NCBI RefSeq assembly: GCF_003712105.1
Contig: NZ_RHLG01000002.1
Location: forward strand, 310,001 to 374,000
Direction of reading: 5' to 3'
Length of the DNA stretch: 64,000 bases
DNA from: Winogradskyella sp.
GTDB lineage: Bacteria > Bacteroidota > Bacteroidia > Flavobacteriales > Flavobacteriaceae
The position numbers and the translations under genes are program-made. Positions 9,120-19,000 of the stretch are shown piece after piece. Every line of letters begins with the position of its first letter. The stretch's first letter is position 1. Below the pieces are notes generated by a model that worked only from the letters and a program-made list of their open reading frames with translations, was not told the origin of the DNA and searched no databases.

Positions 9120-11528
9120 TTAATTTCTTAATGGTTTACCAGTTTTTAGCATGTGTTGAATACGCTCTAAAGTTTTACGTTCTGTACATAAGCTTAAGAA
9201 TGCTTCACGTTCTAAGTCTAATAAGTATTGCTCAGAAACTCGTGTAGGTTCTGATAAATCACCACCAGCCATTACATAGGCTAGTTTATTTGCAATTTTT
9301 TGATCGTGGTCAGAGATATACTTCGATGCTTTCATTGCATCAGTACCAACCATAAATGTACCTAATGCTTGTTTACCAAGGACAAGTACATCTTTACGTT
9401 GTGGCTTTTGAGTATAACCTGCTTCAGCCATTAGTAATGCATGTTTCTTAGCTTCAGCAATTTGACGGTCTTTATTAACTACCACAACATCTTTTCCTTT
9501 TTGAAGTACATTAAAATCGAAAGCTTCATAAGCAGAAGTTGCAACTTTAGCCATACCAATTGCTAAAAAATGCTCTTGTAAAACATTCAATTGAACATCA
9601 CCTTGGTGGAATAAATCTTGAGCTCTTAAGGCCATTTCTTTAGAACCACCGCCGCCAGGGATAACACCAACACCAAACTCGACAAGTCCGATATAAGTTT
9701 CGGCTGCTGCAACGACTTTATCAGAATGCATTGATAACTCACAACCACCACCTAAGCACATGCCGTGAGGTGCAGCAACTGTTGGAATAGAGGAGTAGCG
9801 CATGCGCATCATGGTATCTTGGAAATACTTGATGGCCATATTTAATTCGTCATACTCTTGTTCAACAGCCATCATGAAGATCATCCCAATATTTGCACCA
9901 ACTGAGAAGTTTGCACCTTGGTTACCTATTACTAAACCTTCATACTCTTTTTCAGCTAAGTCAACAGCTTTGTTCAATCCAGCTAAAACATCGCCACCAA
10001 TTGTATTCATTTTAGATTGGAATTCGCAGTTTAAGATGCCATCTCCTAAATCTTCAATTACAACACCAGAGTTTTTAAAGACTTCGTTAGATTTACGGAT
10101 ATTGTCTAATATGATAAATGCATCTTGACCCGGTTTCTTAACCTGAGCTTTTGCAGGTACATCATAGTAATAAGTAGCACCATCTTTTACAGTATAGAAA
10201 GATGTTTCGCCTTTAGTTATCATATCTGTTACCCAAGTTGCAGGCTCTTTACCTTCGGCTTTCATAAGTTCGATACCTTTTTCAACACCAACGGCATCCC
10301 AAATTTCGAATGGACCATTTTCCCATCCAAAACCTGCTTTCATGGCATCATCAATTCGGTATAACTCATCAGAGATTTCAGGGATTCTATTTTGAACATA
10401 CGCAAACATGGCAGCAAAGTTCTTACGGTAGAATTCACCAGCTTTATCTTTTCCTCCAACCAATACCTTAAATCTATCAATTGGTTTATCAATCGTTTTC
10501 GTAAGTTCTAAAGTTGCAAATTTTGCTTTTTTAGATGGACGATATTCCATCGTCTCTAAATCAAGAGCTAAAATTTCGCGCTTACCTTCTGCATTAGTAG
10601 TCTTTTTATAAAACCCTTGTTTTGTTTTATTACCTAACCACTTATTTTCCATCATGGTATTGATAAAATCTGGTAATTTGAATAACTCATGTGCTTCGTC
10701 ATCTGGACAGTTGTCATAAATACCATTTGCTACATGCACCAAGGTGTCTAGGCCTACAACATCGACAGTTCTGAAAGTTGCTGACTTTGGACGTCCTATA
10801 ACTGGACCAGTCAATTTATCAACTTCTTCGATAGTTAACCCTAACTCCTTTACTTGGTGAAATAAAGATTGAATTCCAAAAATTCCGATTCTATTACCAA
10901 TAAATGCGGGTGTGTCTTTTGCCAAAACCGAAGTTTTACCCAAGAACTTGTCACCGTATTCCATTAAGAAATCTGTAACTTCTTGTTTACAGTTTGGACC
11001 AGGAACAACTTCAAATAACTTTAAATAACGAGGTGGATTAAAGAAGTGTGTTACTGCAAAATGCTGTTGAAAATCTTCACTACGACCTTCGTTCATGAAT
11101 TTTATAGGAATACCAGAAGTATTAGAAGAAATAATAGTACCAGGAGTTCTGTACTTTTCTACTTTTTCAAAAACCTGCTGCTTAATATCTAAACGCTCTA
11201 CAACTACTTCCATAACCCAGTCTACATCTTTGATTTTGTGTAAATCGTCATCTATGTTTCCGGTAGTAATTCTATCAGCGAATTTTTTATTATAAATAGG
11301 AGAAGGTTTCGATTTTAGTGACGCTGTCAAGGCATCATTGACCAAACGGTTACGAACAACCTTATCTTCTAAAGTTAGTCCTTTTGCTTTTTCTTTGTCG
11401 TTTAGCTCACGAGGAACAATGTCTAATAATAAAACATCAACGCCAATATTTGCAAAATGACAAGCAATACCAGATCCCATAATTCCGGAACCAATGATTG
11501 CTACTTTTTTTATTCTTCTTTTGCTCAT
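9120..11528 (-). CDS. 3-hydroxyacyl-CoA dehydrogenase / enoyl-CoA hydratase bifunctional protein
   Basis: 802 residues. The N-terminus is an NAD-binding Rossmann fold (KKVAIIGSGIMGSGIA, residues 7-22), followed by the 3-hydroxyacyl-CoA dehydrogenase domains (SSNTSGIPI, HFFNPPRYLKLFEVV, KDTPAFIGNRIG). From about residue 470 there is a crotonase domain (GANFSVGANIGM, CLGGGCELSMHSD, ELSMHSDKVVAAAETYIGL followed by the GGGGSKEMALR segment). This order, dehydrogenase first, matches FadN-type proteins of Gram-positives and Bacteroidota rather than E. coli FadB. Its ATG follows the MarR gene stop directly (TAAATG), so they are translationally linked. Confidence 0.93.
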   Translation of the reverse strand: MSKRRIKKVAIIGSGIMGSGIACHFANIGVDVLLLDIVPRELNDKEKAKGLTLEDKVVRNRLVNDALTASLKSKPSPIYNKKFADRITTGNIDDDLHKIKDVDWVMEVVVERLDIKQQVFEKVEKYRTPGTIISSNTSGIPIKFMNEGRSEDFQQHFAVTHFFNPPRYLKLFEVVPGPNCKQEVTDFLMEYGDKFLGKTSVLAKDTPAFIGNRIGIFGIQSLFHQVKELGLTIEEVDKLTGPVIGRPKSATFRTVDVVGLDTLVHVANGIYDNCPDDEAHELFKLPDFINTMMENKWLGNKTKQGFYKKTTNAEGKREILALDLETMEYRPSKKAKFATLELTKTIDKPIDRFKVLVGGKDKAGEFYRKNFAAMFAYVQNRIPEISDELYRIDDAMKAGFGWENGPFEIWDAVGVEKGIELMKAEGKEPATWVTDMITKGETSFYTVKDGATYYYDVPAKAQVKKPGQDAFIILDNIRKSNEVFKNSGVVIEDLGDGILNCEFQSKMNTIGGDVLAGLNKAVDLAEKEYEGLVIGNQGANFSVGANIGMIFMMAVEQEYDELNMAIKYFQDTMMRMRYSSIPTVAAPHGMCLGGGCELSMHSDKVVAAAETYIGLVEFGVGVIPGGGGSKEMALRAQDLFHQGDVQLNVLQEHFLAIGMAKVATSAYEAFDFNVLQKGKDVVVVNKDRQIAEAKKHALLMAEAGYTQKPQRKDVLVLGKQALGTFMVGTDAMKASKYISDHDQKIANKLAYVMAGGDLSEPTRVSEQYLLDLEREAFLSLCTERKTLERIQHMLKTGKPLRN

Positions 11529-11984
11529 TTATTTGTTTATAGTTTCTTTTTGATTATAAATTTTTTTGTTAGAAATCATATTATTGATTAGCTCAGCTAC
11601 TTCATAAAATCCATTCAACTGCTCATCAGAAATATTTTCTCTAATAGCTTCATTGAATGTTAATACACGATCTCTCGAATAATCTCTTTTTTCGCGACCA
11701 AAATCTGTTAGAAAAATTAGTACTCCACGACCATCTTCAGGATTAGGTCTTCGTTCTATAAGTCCTTTTTCTTCCATAGTTTTTAGTGTGCGTGAAAGAC
11801 TAGTAGCTTCCATGCCCATTTTTGGTCCTAAGGACGTAGAAGGTGTTCCTTTTTCAGGATCTATACTTAATAAAGCAAAGCCAGTAGCCATTGTGCTACC
11901 AAATTTTGCAGCTTCTTCGTTATACATTTTATTTACTGCTAACCATGTGGTTCTCAGCACATAATCTATTGTTTTATCTTTCAT
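11529..11984 (-). CDS. MarR-family transcriptional regulator of the beta-oxidation operon
   Basis: 151 residues from ATG at 11984; an in-frame TTG at 12014 is possible but would lie inside the promoter. The winged-helix region is clear: MEATSLSRTLKTMEEKGLIE as recognition helix, then the wing RRPNPEDGRGVLIFLTDFGR. MarR proteins are usually repressors released by a small ligand; as first gene of a fatty-acid degradation operon, an acyl-CoA or fatty acid ligand is a reasonable inference. The promoter directly upstream contains a short palindrome, consistent with autoregulation of the whole operon. Confidence 0.9.
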   Translation of the reverse strand: MKDKTIDYVLRTTWLAVNKMYNEEAAKFGSTMATGFALLSIDPEKGTPSTSLGPKMGMEATSLSRTLKTMEEKGLIERRPNPEDGRGVLIFLTDFGREKRDYSRDRVLTFNEAIRENISDEQLNGFYEVAELINNMISNKKIYNQKETINK

Positions 11985-12002
11985 ATAGAATTTGTAAGTC
12001 TT

Positions 12003-12033
12003 CAAAGATAACAAAAAATACTATGCGTGCATA
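12003..12033 (-). promoter_or_regulatory. Candidate promoter and MarR operator of the beta-oxidation operon
   Basis: Read on the minus strand, TATCTTTG (12003-12010) exactly fits the Bacteroidota -7 consensus TANNTTTG, 18 bases before the MarR ATG. Just upstream lies an inverted repeat TATGC-N2-GCATA (12022-12033), placed where the -33 to -20 spacer would be. A repressor bound there would block RNA polymerase. Operator identity is inferred. Confidence 0.5.
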
Positions 12034-12059
12034 ATAAATTTTTCTAAAAATTGGTGAAC

Positions 12060-12092
12060 AAAAAAAGCGCTCCTGGATAGGAACGCTTTAAA
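12060..12092 (-). terminator. Terminator downstream of the small membrane protein gene
   Basis: Stem AAAGCG-TCCT (from 12064) pairing with AGGA-CGCTTT (to 12089), one internal C/A mismatch, loop GGAT. On the minus strand it is followed by TTTTTT. It insulates the 12112-12504 gene from the MarR operon promoter. Confidence 0.75.
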
Positions 12093-12111
12093 ATATTATG
12101 TTGGATTTAGT

Positions 12112-12504
12112 CTATTTCACCTTACCACTTACAAGGCCAACCACTGCACCAACAACGGCAGCCATTATAATAGATACTAGTAATTCTATACCATATCTTT
12201 GATAATCTACTTCAACGTCATTAGCCATATTGAAGAATATGGTAATAAGTCCCATGAACAAACCAATTACTGCACCAGCTTTAGCACCAGAACTCAACGT
12301 TGAAATTTGAGCCCATTGGTTAAAAATATAAGAGATAAAAAAACCAAAGGAAAAACAGCCAAATGTTATAAAAATCAGGGCGTTTGTGCCTTCTTGTGGT
12401 TGCGGAAAAGTTTCTGCGAAGATTATCCCATAGAATAACCATCCTAATAACCAATCTACCACACCACCAGCAAGTCCAGCGATAATAAATGTTTTAGTTT
12501 TCAT
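12112..12504 (-). CDS. Small polytopic membrane protein of unknown function
   Basis: 130 residues. Four hydrophobic segments are visible, about residues 5-28, 42-62, 74-92 and 106-127, with Gly-rich faces (AGLAGGVVDWLLGWLFYG; AAVVGAVVGLVSGKVK). No enzymatic motif. Flavobacterial genomes often carry such short four-helix proteins; I do not recognise a named family. It is a single-gene unit with its own terminator on the left and about 75 bases of spacer to the LuxR-type gene on the right. Confidence 0.7.
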   Translation of the reverse strand: MKTKTFIIAGLAGGVVDWLLGWLFYGIIFAETFPQPQEGTNALIFITFGCFSFGFFISYIFNQWAQISTLSSGAKAGAVIGLFMGLITIFFNMANDVEVDYQRYGIELLVSIIMAAVVGAVVGLVSGKVK

Positions 12505-12579
12505 AAGTGAAATTATTTAGTTAGTACCACTAAATATATGATAAAATACTTAAAGTGTTAAAAATCAGTAAGTAACGGA

Positions 12580-13626
12580 TTACAAGTTAGAGACATTGAC
12601 AATGTCTTTACGTGATTTTATATTTAGCTTATTATAAATTGAGCTTACGTGAGATTTTACTGTACTTACACCTATATTAAACGCTTCAGAAATCTCTTTG
12701 TTAGATTTACCTTCTACTAGCAAGCAATATATTTTTCGTTCTTGTACACTTAATAATTTTAAATGCTTATTATCCTTTTTTCTCCTCGCATTCATTGAGT
12801 TATTTATGATATATCCGAGCAGGAAAAAAAAGATTGCTGAAATTATAATCCAAAGTGCAGGACTATTCTTTTTTTCAGGAAATTTTGATCTCAACTCATT
12901 AAAATAGGACGAATTTTCATCTTTCCATTTGTCTAGATAGTTTTCATAGAATTTTTGATTTTCCAAATATGAAGATTCAAATTTGCTGTTGGTTAACGCG
13001 TATAACGAGACGATCGGATGAGAAGCTGTATCTGCTATGTGTCTTAGTTCTTCGTATATAGTTTTATTAATAAACTCCTTTTTTAGATTACTATTTGGTG
13101 ATCTTAAATTATCATTGTTGATTATAGTGTGGATAGATTTAAAGTCCGTATTTGGTTGATATCCATTAATATCATAATCATAAAATAGACTATCTCTAAT
13201 CTTATTTTTAATAAATATCTCTGAATGCTTATTTGCAATAAGGAAAATGTGATTTTCTTCTTTACCACCAATAATTAATGAAGCTGCAGGAGATTCTTTT
13301 TTAGAAAGATGTAATCGATAGAGGTTATCTTCTTTAGGAAATGATTCCGTTGAAAAGTAAAAAGAACCAGAACTGTCTACTTTAGTTTCTGCTATGATTA
13401 TTTCATTAGACATGGTGTACATGTCCTTAAAAGAAGATATATAAGATAGGTAAACTACAGGTTCCCAAATAGAGTCTAGCTGCAGTTTACCTTTGATTGA
13501 TTGAGATTGTTCGTTTTTTGTTTTATGTTGTGAAAAACAACTAAAACTATTAATGAAAATTAAGAACAACAGTAATCCAAAAGAATTTAAGTAAATGTGA
13601 TTAATGTTGGTCGTTAGTTTATTCAT
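12580..13626 (-). CDS. Membrane-tethered LuxR/GerE-type transcriptional regulator
   Basis: 348 residues from ATG at 13626. Signal or first membrane segment at about 10-33, a 220-residue extracytoplasmic region (34-255) whose first part (QSIKGKLQLDSIWEPVVYL, then a VDSSGSFYF strand) resembles DUF4369-like beta domains, one membrane helix (256-275), a basic stop (RRKK) and a cytoplasmic LuxR helix-turn-helix at 290-348 (LSVQERKIYCLLVEGKSNKE, VSTVKSHVSSIYNKL). So the outside domain is joined directly to a DNA-binding domain, without a kinase. The ATG overlaps the preceding gene stop (ATGAATAA), tying its synthesis to the exported 140-residue protein. Confidence 0.85.
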   Translation of the reverse strand: MNKLTTNINHIYLNSFGLLLFLIFINSFSCFSQHKTKNEQSQSIKGKLQLDSIWEPVVYLSYISSFKDMYTMSNEIIIAETKVDSSGSFYFSTESFPKEDNLYRLHLSKKESPAASLIIGGKEENHIFLIANKHSEIFIKNKIRDSLFYDYDINGYQPNTDFKSIHTIINNDNLRSPNSNLKKEFINKTIYEELRHIADTASHPIVSLYALTNSKFESSYLENQKFYENYLDKWKDENSSYFNELRSKFPEKKNSPALWIIISAIFFFLLGYIINNSMNARRKKDNKHLKLLSVQERKIYCLLVEGKSNKEISEAFNIGVSTVKSHVSSIYNKLNIKSRKDIVNVSNL

Positions 13627-14041
13627 CGTATAGCGAAGTGCAAATTGAAACGTCACCAACTACTTTTTTTGGTACAAGTACAACAGACCATTTACCTTTA
13701 ATTGGGTCTTCTATATATTTTTGCATCTGACCACAAACCTGCTCTTTAGTCTTAGAGCTGTTAGATTGGCTTTCGATAGAAAAGTTACCTTTTTTATTTC
13801 CTTTAGGGTCGTATAGTTCTACAGTTAAGTAACCAGATTCCACTTTACTATTAATGTTTAGGTGCATCTTACCTGTATCTTCAGAAACATCAACAGTTAT
13901 TGTTTCCTTGTCAGAACTGCCATCTAATTGAATCGTTCGATTTAGACAAACGGCACTACAGCTTTTTTGTGAGATTTGCTGTGCATTTACTATTGCCGTG
14001 AATAAGAAAAGGCAAGCAAATACTTTAAAGATTTTTTTCAT
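13619..14041 (-). CDS. Exported Cys-containing protein of unknown function
   Basis: 140 residues with signal peptide MKKIFKVFACLFLFTAIVNAQQ. The mature part (about 118 residues) is beta-rich with four Cys (SCSAVC, QVCGQ, SICTS), which could form two disulfides in the periplasm. I recognise no family. Strand patterns (MHLNINSKVESGYLTVELYD) suggest a small sandwich domain. Its stop overlaps the LuxR-type regulator start by 8 bases, so the pair is probably functionally linked, for instance as ligand carrier or modulator of the regulator; this is inference from gene order only. Confidence 0.75.
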   Translation of the reverse strand: MKKIFKVFACLFLFTAIVNAQQISQKSCSAVCLNRTIQLDGSSDKETITVDVSEDTGKMHLNINSKVESGYLTVELYDPKGNKKGNFSIESQSNSSKTKEQVCGQMQKYIEDPIKGKWSVVLVPKKVVGDVSICTSLYDE

Positions 14042-14161
14042 GATTGATAAAATTTAAAATTAATACTACAAAGCTATTCTTACATGTAGCATTTAAGAAA
14101 TTTTACTAGTCTGAAAAAGGTAGTAATTAAGTTTTAAAAACGTGCTAATCCCTTAAATTTT

Positions 14162-15937
14162 CTAAGGTCTATATATTTTTTCATAAAGTGTATCGTACTT
14201 TTTACGGATTACACTTCGTTTCATTTTCATCGTTGGAGTTAAAAGACCATTATCAATTGTCCAGGCTTCAGGAGTAAGTTCAAATTTCTTAATACGTTCC
14301 CATTTACCGAATATTTCATTATGCTTAGCAACTTCTTCTTGAATTTGGTTTATAACAACATCTGATGTTGCAATCTCAGCTTCAGTTGTACCAATGTCTA
14401 AACCTTCGTCTCCAATCCAATCTCTGATATATTCAAAATTAGGTTGAATAAGCGCACAAGGCATTTTTTCACCTTCTCCAACAACCATAATTTGTTCTAT
14501 GAACAACGATTGTTTCATTTGATTTTCAATAAGAGGTGGAATTACATATTTACCTCCAGAGGTTTTAAACATCACTTTTTTACGACCAGTAATCTTTAAG
14601 AACCCATCTTGATCGACTTCACCCTTATCTCCTGTATGGAAGTAATCACCAGTCATAACTTCAGCCGTCTTTTCAGGGTCTTTATAATAACCCATCATAA
14701 CATTTGGCCCTTTAATTAAAAGCTCTCCATCTTCGGCGATTTTAACTTCAACATTTCTTATTGGTTTTCCAACAGTGCCAACTTTATAATGGGCATCTTT
14801 GTACATACCAACAGAAACAACAGGTGATGTCTCCGTTAAACCATAACCTTCCATTACTTGCATTCCTGCCGCGCCAAAAACTCTAGCCAATCTTGTTTGT
14901 AAAGCTGCACTACCAGATACCATAGTGGTTAACTCACCACCAAGTGCCTCACGCCATTTACTAAAAATAAGTTTGCTAGCTATCCTAAGTTTAAACTCGT
15001 ACCAAGCACCATTTTGCTTATAGGGTTTCCATTGGTCTCCTAATCTCACTGCCCAATCAAATAGTTGCTTTTTAATGCCTGTAAGTTCATCAGCTCTAAG
15101 CATTATTTTGTCAAATACTTTTTCTAATAAACGCGGAACAACACTCATCATCTGGGGTTTTATTTCCTTGGCGTTATCACCAATTTTATCTAAACCTTCA
15201 GCGAAATATATAGATGCTCCAGCATATTGATAGACATATATTAAAACACGTTCAAAGATGTGACATATAGGCAAGAAACTTAAAACCCTAACGTCACCAG
15301 ACTCAGGAAGTGGAACACGTGGTGAACTATCTAGGGCATTGCTTGTAATATTGTTATGAGAAAGCATTACACCTTTTGGTCTTCCAGTAGTTCCTGAAGT
15401 ATATATTATTGTTGCTAAATCTTCTGGTTTAACGGCATCTTTTCTTGCTTCAACATCAGATTGGTTACTTTCATCTTTACCAAGCTCGAATAATTCAGAA
15501 TAATGTTTGCAACCTTCAATATGGTCAAATGAGTAAACCTCCTTTAGTTTTGTGTTTGCTTGGACTTTACGCACTTTATTTAAAACCTCTTCATCAGACA
15601 CAAAACAATATATAGACTCGCTATGGTTCAATACATACTCATAATCTTCAGCACTAATGGTTGGATATATTGGAATGTTTTGTGCTCCTGTTTGAAGGAT
15701 GCCAATGTCCATAATATTCCATTCGGTTCTATTTGTAGAAGAAATTACAGCGATTTTGTCATTTTTTTGAACCCCTAATCTCAGTAATGCTCTACTCATT
15801 GCATTAGACTTCTCTATGTATACTTGGGTTGACATAGGTGTCCATTCACCATTATATTTAGTTACTAAAGCATTTGGGTTAGGTTTATGTTCAAGTTGAT
15901 AATATGGAAAATCAAAAAGGCGTGTAACGTCAGTCAT
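14162..15937 (-). CDS. Long-chain fatty-acid-CoA ligase (AMP-forming)
   Basis: 591 residues, the length of the long-chain acyl-CoA synthetase group. It activates fatty acids with ATP and CoA, giving acyl-CoA for beta-oxidation or lipid synthesis. Adenylate-forming motifs are complete: TIIYTSGTTGRPKGVMLSHN (176-195), GYGLTETSPVVSVG, YFHTGDKGEVDQDGFLKITG and the KVMFKTSGGKYVIPP hinge region. It is transcribed alone, about 120 bases from its neighbours. Its closeness to the MarR operon supports a role in fatty-acid catabolism, although it has its own promoter region. Confidence 0.95.
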   Translation of the reverse strand: MTDVTRLFDFPYYQLEHKPNPNALVTKYNGEWTPMSTQVYIEKSNAMSRALLRLGVQKNDKIAVISSTNRTEWNIMDIGILQTGAQNIPIYPTISAEDYEYVLNHSESIYCFVSDEEVLNKVRKVQANTKLKEVYSFDHIEGCKHYSELFELGKDESNQSDVEARKDAVKPEDLATIIYTSGTTGRPKGVMLSHNNITSNALDSSPRVPLPESGDVRVLSFLPICHIFERVLIYVYQYAGASIYFAEGLDKIGDNAKEIKPQMMSVVPRLLEKVFDKIMLRADELTGIKKQLFDWAVRLGDQWKPYKQNGAWYEFKLRIASKLIFSKWREALGGELTTMVSGSAALQTRLARVFGAAGMQVMEGYGLTETSPVVSVGMYKDAHYKVGTVGKPIRNVEVKIAEDGELLIKGPNVMMGYYKDPEKTAEVMTGDYFHTGDKGEVDQDGFLKITGRKKVMFKTSGGKYVIPPLIENQMKQSLFIEQIMVVGEGEKMPCALIQPNFEYIRDWIGDEGLDIGTTEAEIATSDVVINQIQEEVAKHNEIFGKWERIKKFELTPEAWTIDNGLLTPTMKMKRSVIRKKYDTLYEKIYRP

Positions 15938-16036
15938 TATTTTAAAAACAAAAAATTAATAGGAATATTACGAAAATAGGAAAATTAATAGGAATTAAAT
16001 TAAGCTTTAGAAATTTAATACTAAATTTTTTGACAA

Positions 16037-19000
16037 CTAATTATTTTCTATCCATTTTCTGGCATTTACAAAGGCTTCTAACCAAGGCGAAACATCATCT
16101 TGTCTACCATTAGGGTAATTTGCCCAATTCCATTGAAATGTTGAGCGTTCTATATGCGGCATAGTCACTAAATGACGACCAGTTTTATCACAAAGCATCG
16201 CCGTATTATAGTCTGAGCCATTTGGGTTATGCGGATAGCCTTCGTAACTATATTTAGCACAAATGTCGTACATGTCTTCAGAATGCGGTAAATCGAATTT
16301 ACCTTCACCATGACTAATCCAAACGCCAAGTGTACTTCCTGCCAAACTAGATAACATCACAGAGTTATTTTCTTGGACTTTTACAGACGTAAATGCACTC
16401 TCATGTTTCCCTGAGTCATTAAAGGTCATTTTACCATGTTTCTCGTGGTCTGGATTAATTAAATCGAGTTCCATCCATAGTTGGCATCCGTTACAAATAC
16501 CCACTGAGAGAGTATCATCTCTTTCAAAGAACTTCTTTAAAGCAGTGTTAGCTTTTTTGTTGTATTTAAATGCGCCGGCCCAACCTTTTGCTGAACCTAA
16601 AACATCTGAATTTGAAAAACCACCAACAGCTCCGATAAACTTGATATCCTCTAATGTTTCTCGACCAGATATTAAATCTGTCATATGTACATCTTTAACA
16701 TCAAAACCAGCCAAATACATAGCATTTGCCATTTCGCGTTCAGAATTACTACCTTTTTCACGAATAATAGCAGCTTTTGGTCTTGGTTTAGACTCATCAA
16801 TAACTGGGAGTTTTCCTGTAAAATCTTCTGGGAATTGATATTGTAAAGGTTGATTTTTGTAATTTTCAAAACGCTCATCTGCTAATCCATTTGCGGTTTG
16901 CTTTCGATCGAGTAGAAGTGAGGTTTTGTACCACATATCTCTTAGGCGAGAAATGGTCAAGGTATAAACTTCATTATGATTTATGAGACTTAAGACGTCA
17001 CTATCTGTTACTTTTCCAATATTGTGATATAGAATTCCAGCCGCATTTAAGGTGGTTTCAATTGAACTATCTGAAGCCTGAAATACTATTCCTGAATTTT
17101 CGGCAAACAACAATTTGATAGAATCTTTTTCATTTAGTGCCGATAAATCAAGTTCTGCACCAACATTATTTTCTGAAAAACACAATTCAAGCAAGGTCGT
17201 AATTAAACCTCCGGAAGCTACATCATGTCCTGCAACAATCTGCCTATCCTTGATTAACTGTTGAATGGTATTGAATACATTTTTAACATATTCTGCACTT
17301 TTTACATTTGGAGTTTCATTACCAATTGTGTTCATTATTTGAGCAAAACTACTTCCTCCAAGTTTATATTGGTCTTGAGATAAATTAATGTAGTAAATAT
17401 CGCCCTTGCCCTGTTGTAAAACAGGTTCAATTATGTTACTAATATCATTGCAATTTGCTGCTGCAGATATTATAACAGTGCCAGGAGCAATCACTTCACC
17501 ATCAGGATATTTTTGTTTCATAGATAATGAATCTTTACCTGTTGGAACGTTAATACCTAAGTCAATTGCAAAATCTGAAATTGCCTTTACAGCCTCGTAC
17601 AAACGTGCATCTTCGCCTTCATTTTTACATGGCCACATCCAATTTGCTGACAACGAAACACTTTTAAGATTATCTTTCAGTGGTGCCCAAATGATGTTAG
17701 TAAGTGCTTCAGTTATGCTATTTCTACTACCAGCTACTGGATTGATTAAGCCAGAAATTGGGGAATGGCCAATAGATGTTGCAATACCTTCTTTCCCATT
17801 AAAGTCAAGCGCCATAACACCCACATTATTAAGTGGTAATTGTAATGCACCAACACATTGTTGTTTTGCTACTTTACCGCCAACACAGCGATCAACCTTG
17901 TTGGTAAGCCAGTCTTTACATGCCACTGCTTCTAATTGTAAAACTTGGTCTAAGTAATCATGAAAATTATCTGAATTATATGATATATTAGAATAGTTAT
18001 GTGCAATGGTTTTATCTGTCAGTATAGTTTTAGGAGAGCTTCCAAACATATCCTCTAACCCTAAGTCCATAGGTGTATTACCATTGGATTGCGACTTAAA
18101 CGTAAATCTGTGGTCACCAGTAACATCACCAACACTGTACATTGGCGAACGCTCTCTGTCAGCAATTTTTTGAAGCGTTTCGAGGTGTTTCTCGGCGATA
18201 ACTAATCCCATGCGTTCTTGAGATTCATTTCCAATGATTTCTTTGGCTGAAAGTGTAGGGTCACCAACCGGTAATGCATCTAAATCTATTTTTCCACCGG
18301 TATCTTCCACCAATTCTGAAAGGCAATTTAAATGTCCGCCGGCGCCATGATCGTGAATTGAAACTATTAAGTTTTCATCACTTTCTACCATTCCACGTAC
18401 AGCATTAGCAGCTCTTTTTTGCATCTCAGGATTTGAACGTTGAACGGCATTAAGTTCTATACCAGATGAAAATTCACCAGTATCAGCAGATGATACTGCA
18501 GCACCACCCATGCCAATACGATAGTTTTCACCACCTAAAATCACAATTTTGTCACCAGTTTTGGGTGTATCTTTTATGGCTTGGTTAGCTTTTCCGTAAC
18601 CAATTCCACCGGCTTGCATAATTACTTTGTCATAACCTAGTTTTCGGTCTTCTTGCTCATGCTCAAAGGTTAAAACAGAACCACAAATAAGTGGTTGGCC
18701 AAATTTGTTACCAAAATCTGAAGCTCCGTTAGATGCTTTTATTAAAATATCTATTGGTGTTTGGTAAAGCCAATCTCTAGCTTCAAATTTTTGTTCCCAA
18801 GGTCTATTTTTTTCTAAACGCGAATAGGATGTCATATATACTGCAGTTCCTGCTAGTGGAATAGAGCCTTTTCCTCCTGCAAGTCGATCTCTAATTTCTC
18901 CTCCAGATCCTGTTGCTGCACCATTAAATGGTTCAACAGTTGTTGGGAAATTATGTGTTTCGGCTTTTAAAGAGATAACAGATTCAAAATCATTGATGGT

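Noticed and set aside
9802..10364. Two plus-strand frames opposite the FadB-like gene
   Set aside because: Antisense to well-conserved dehydrogenase and hydratase motifs; no independent support.
17406..17957. 183-residue open frame on the plus strand
   Set aside because: It lies wholly inside purL on the other strand; composition follows the antisense of PurL codons and there are no motifs or promoter.
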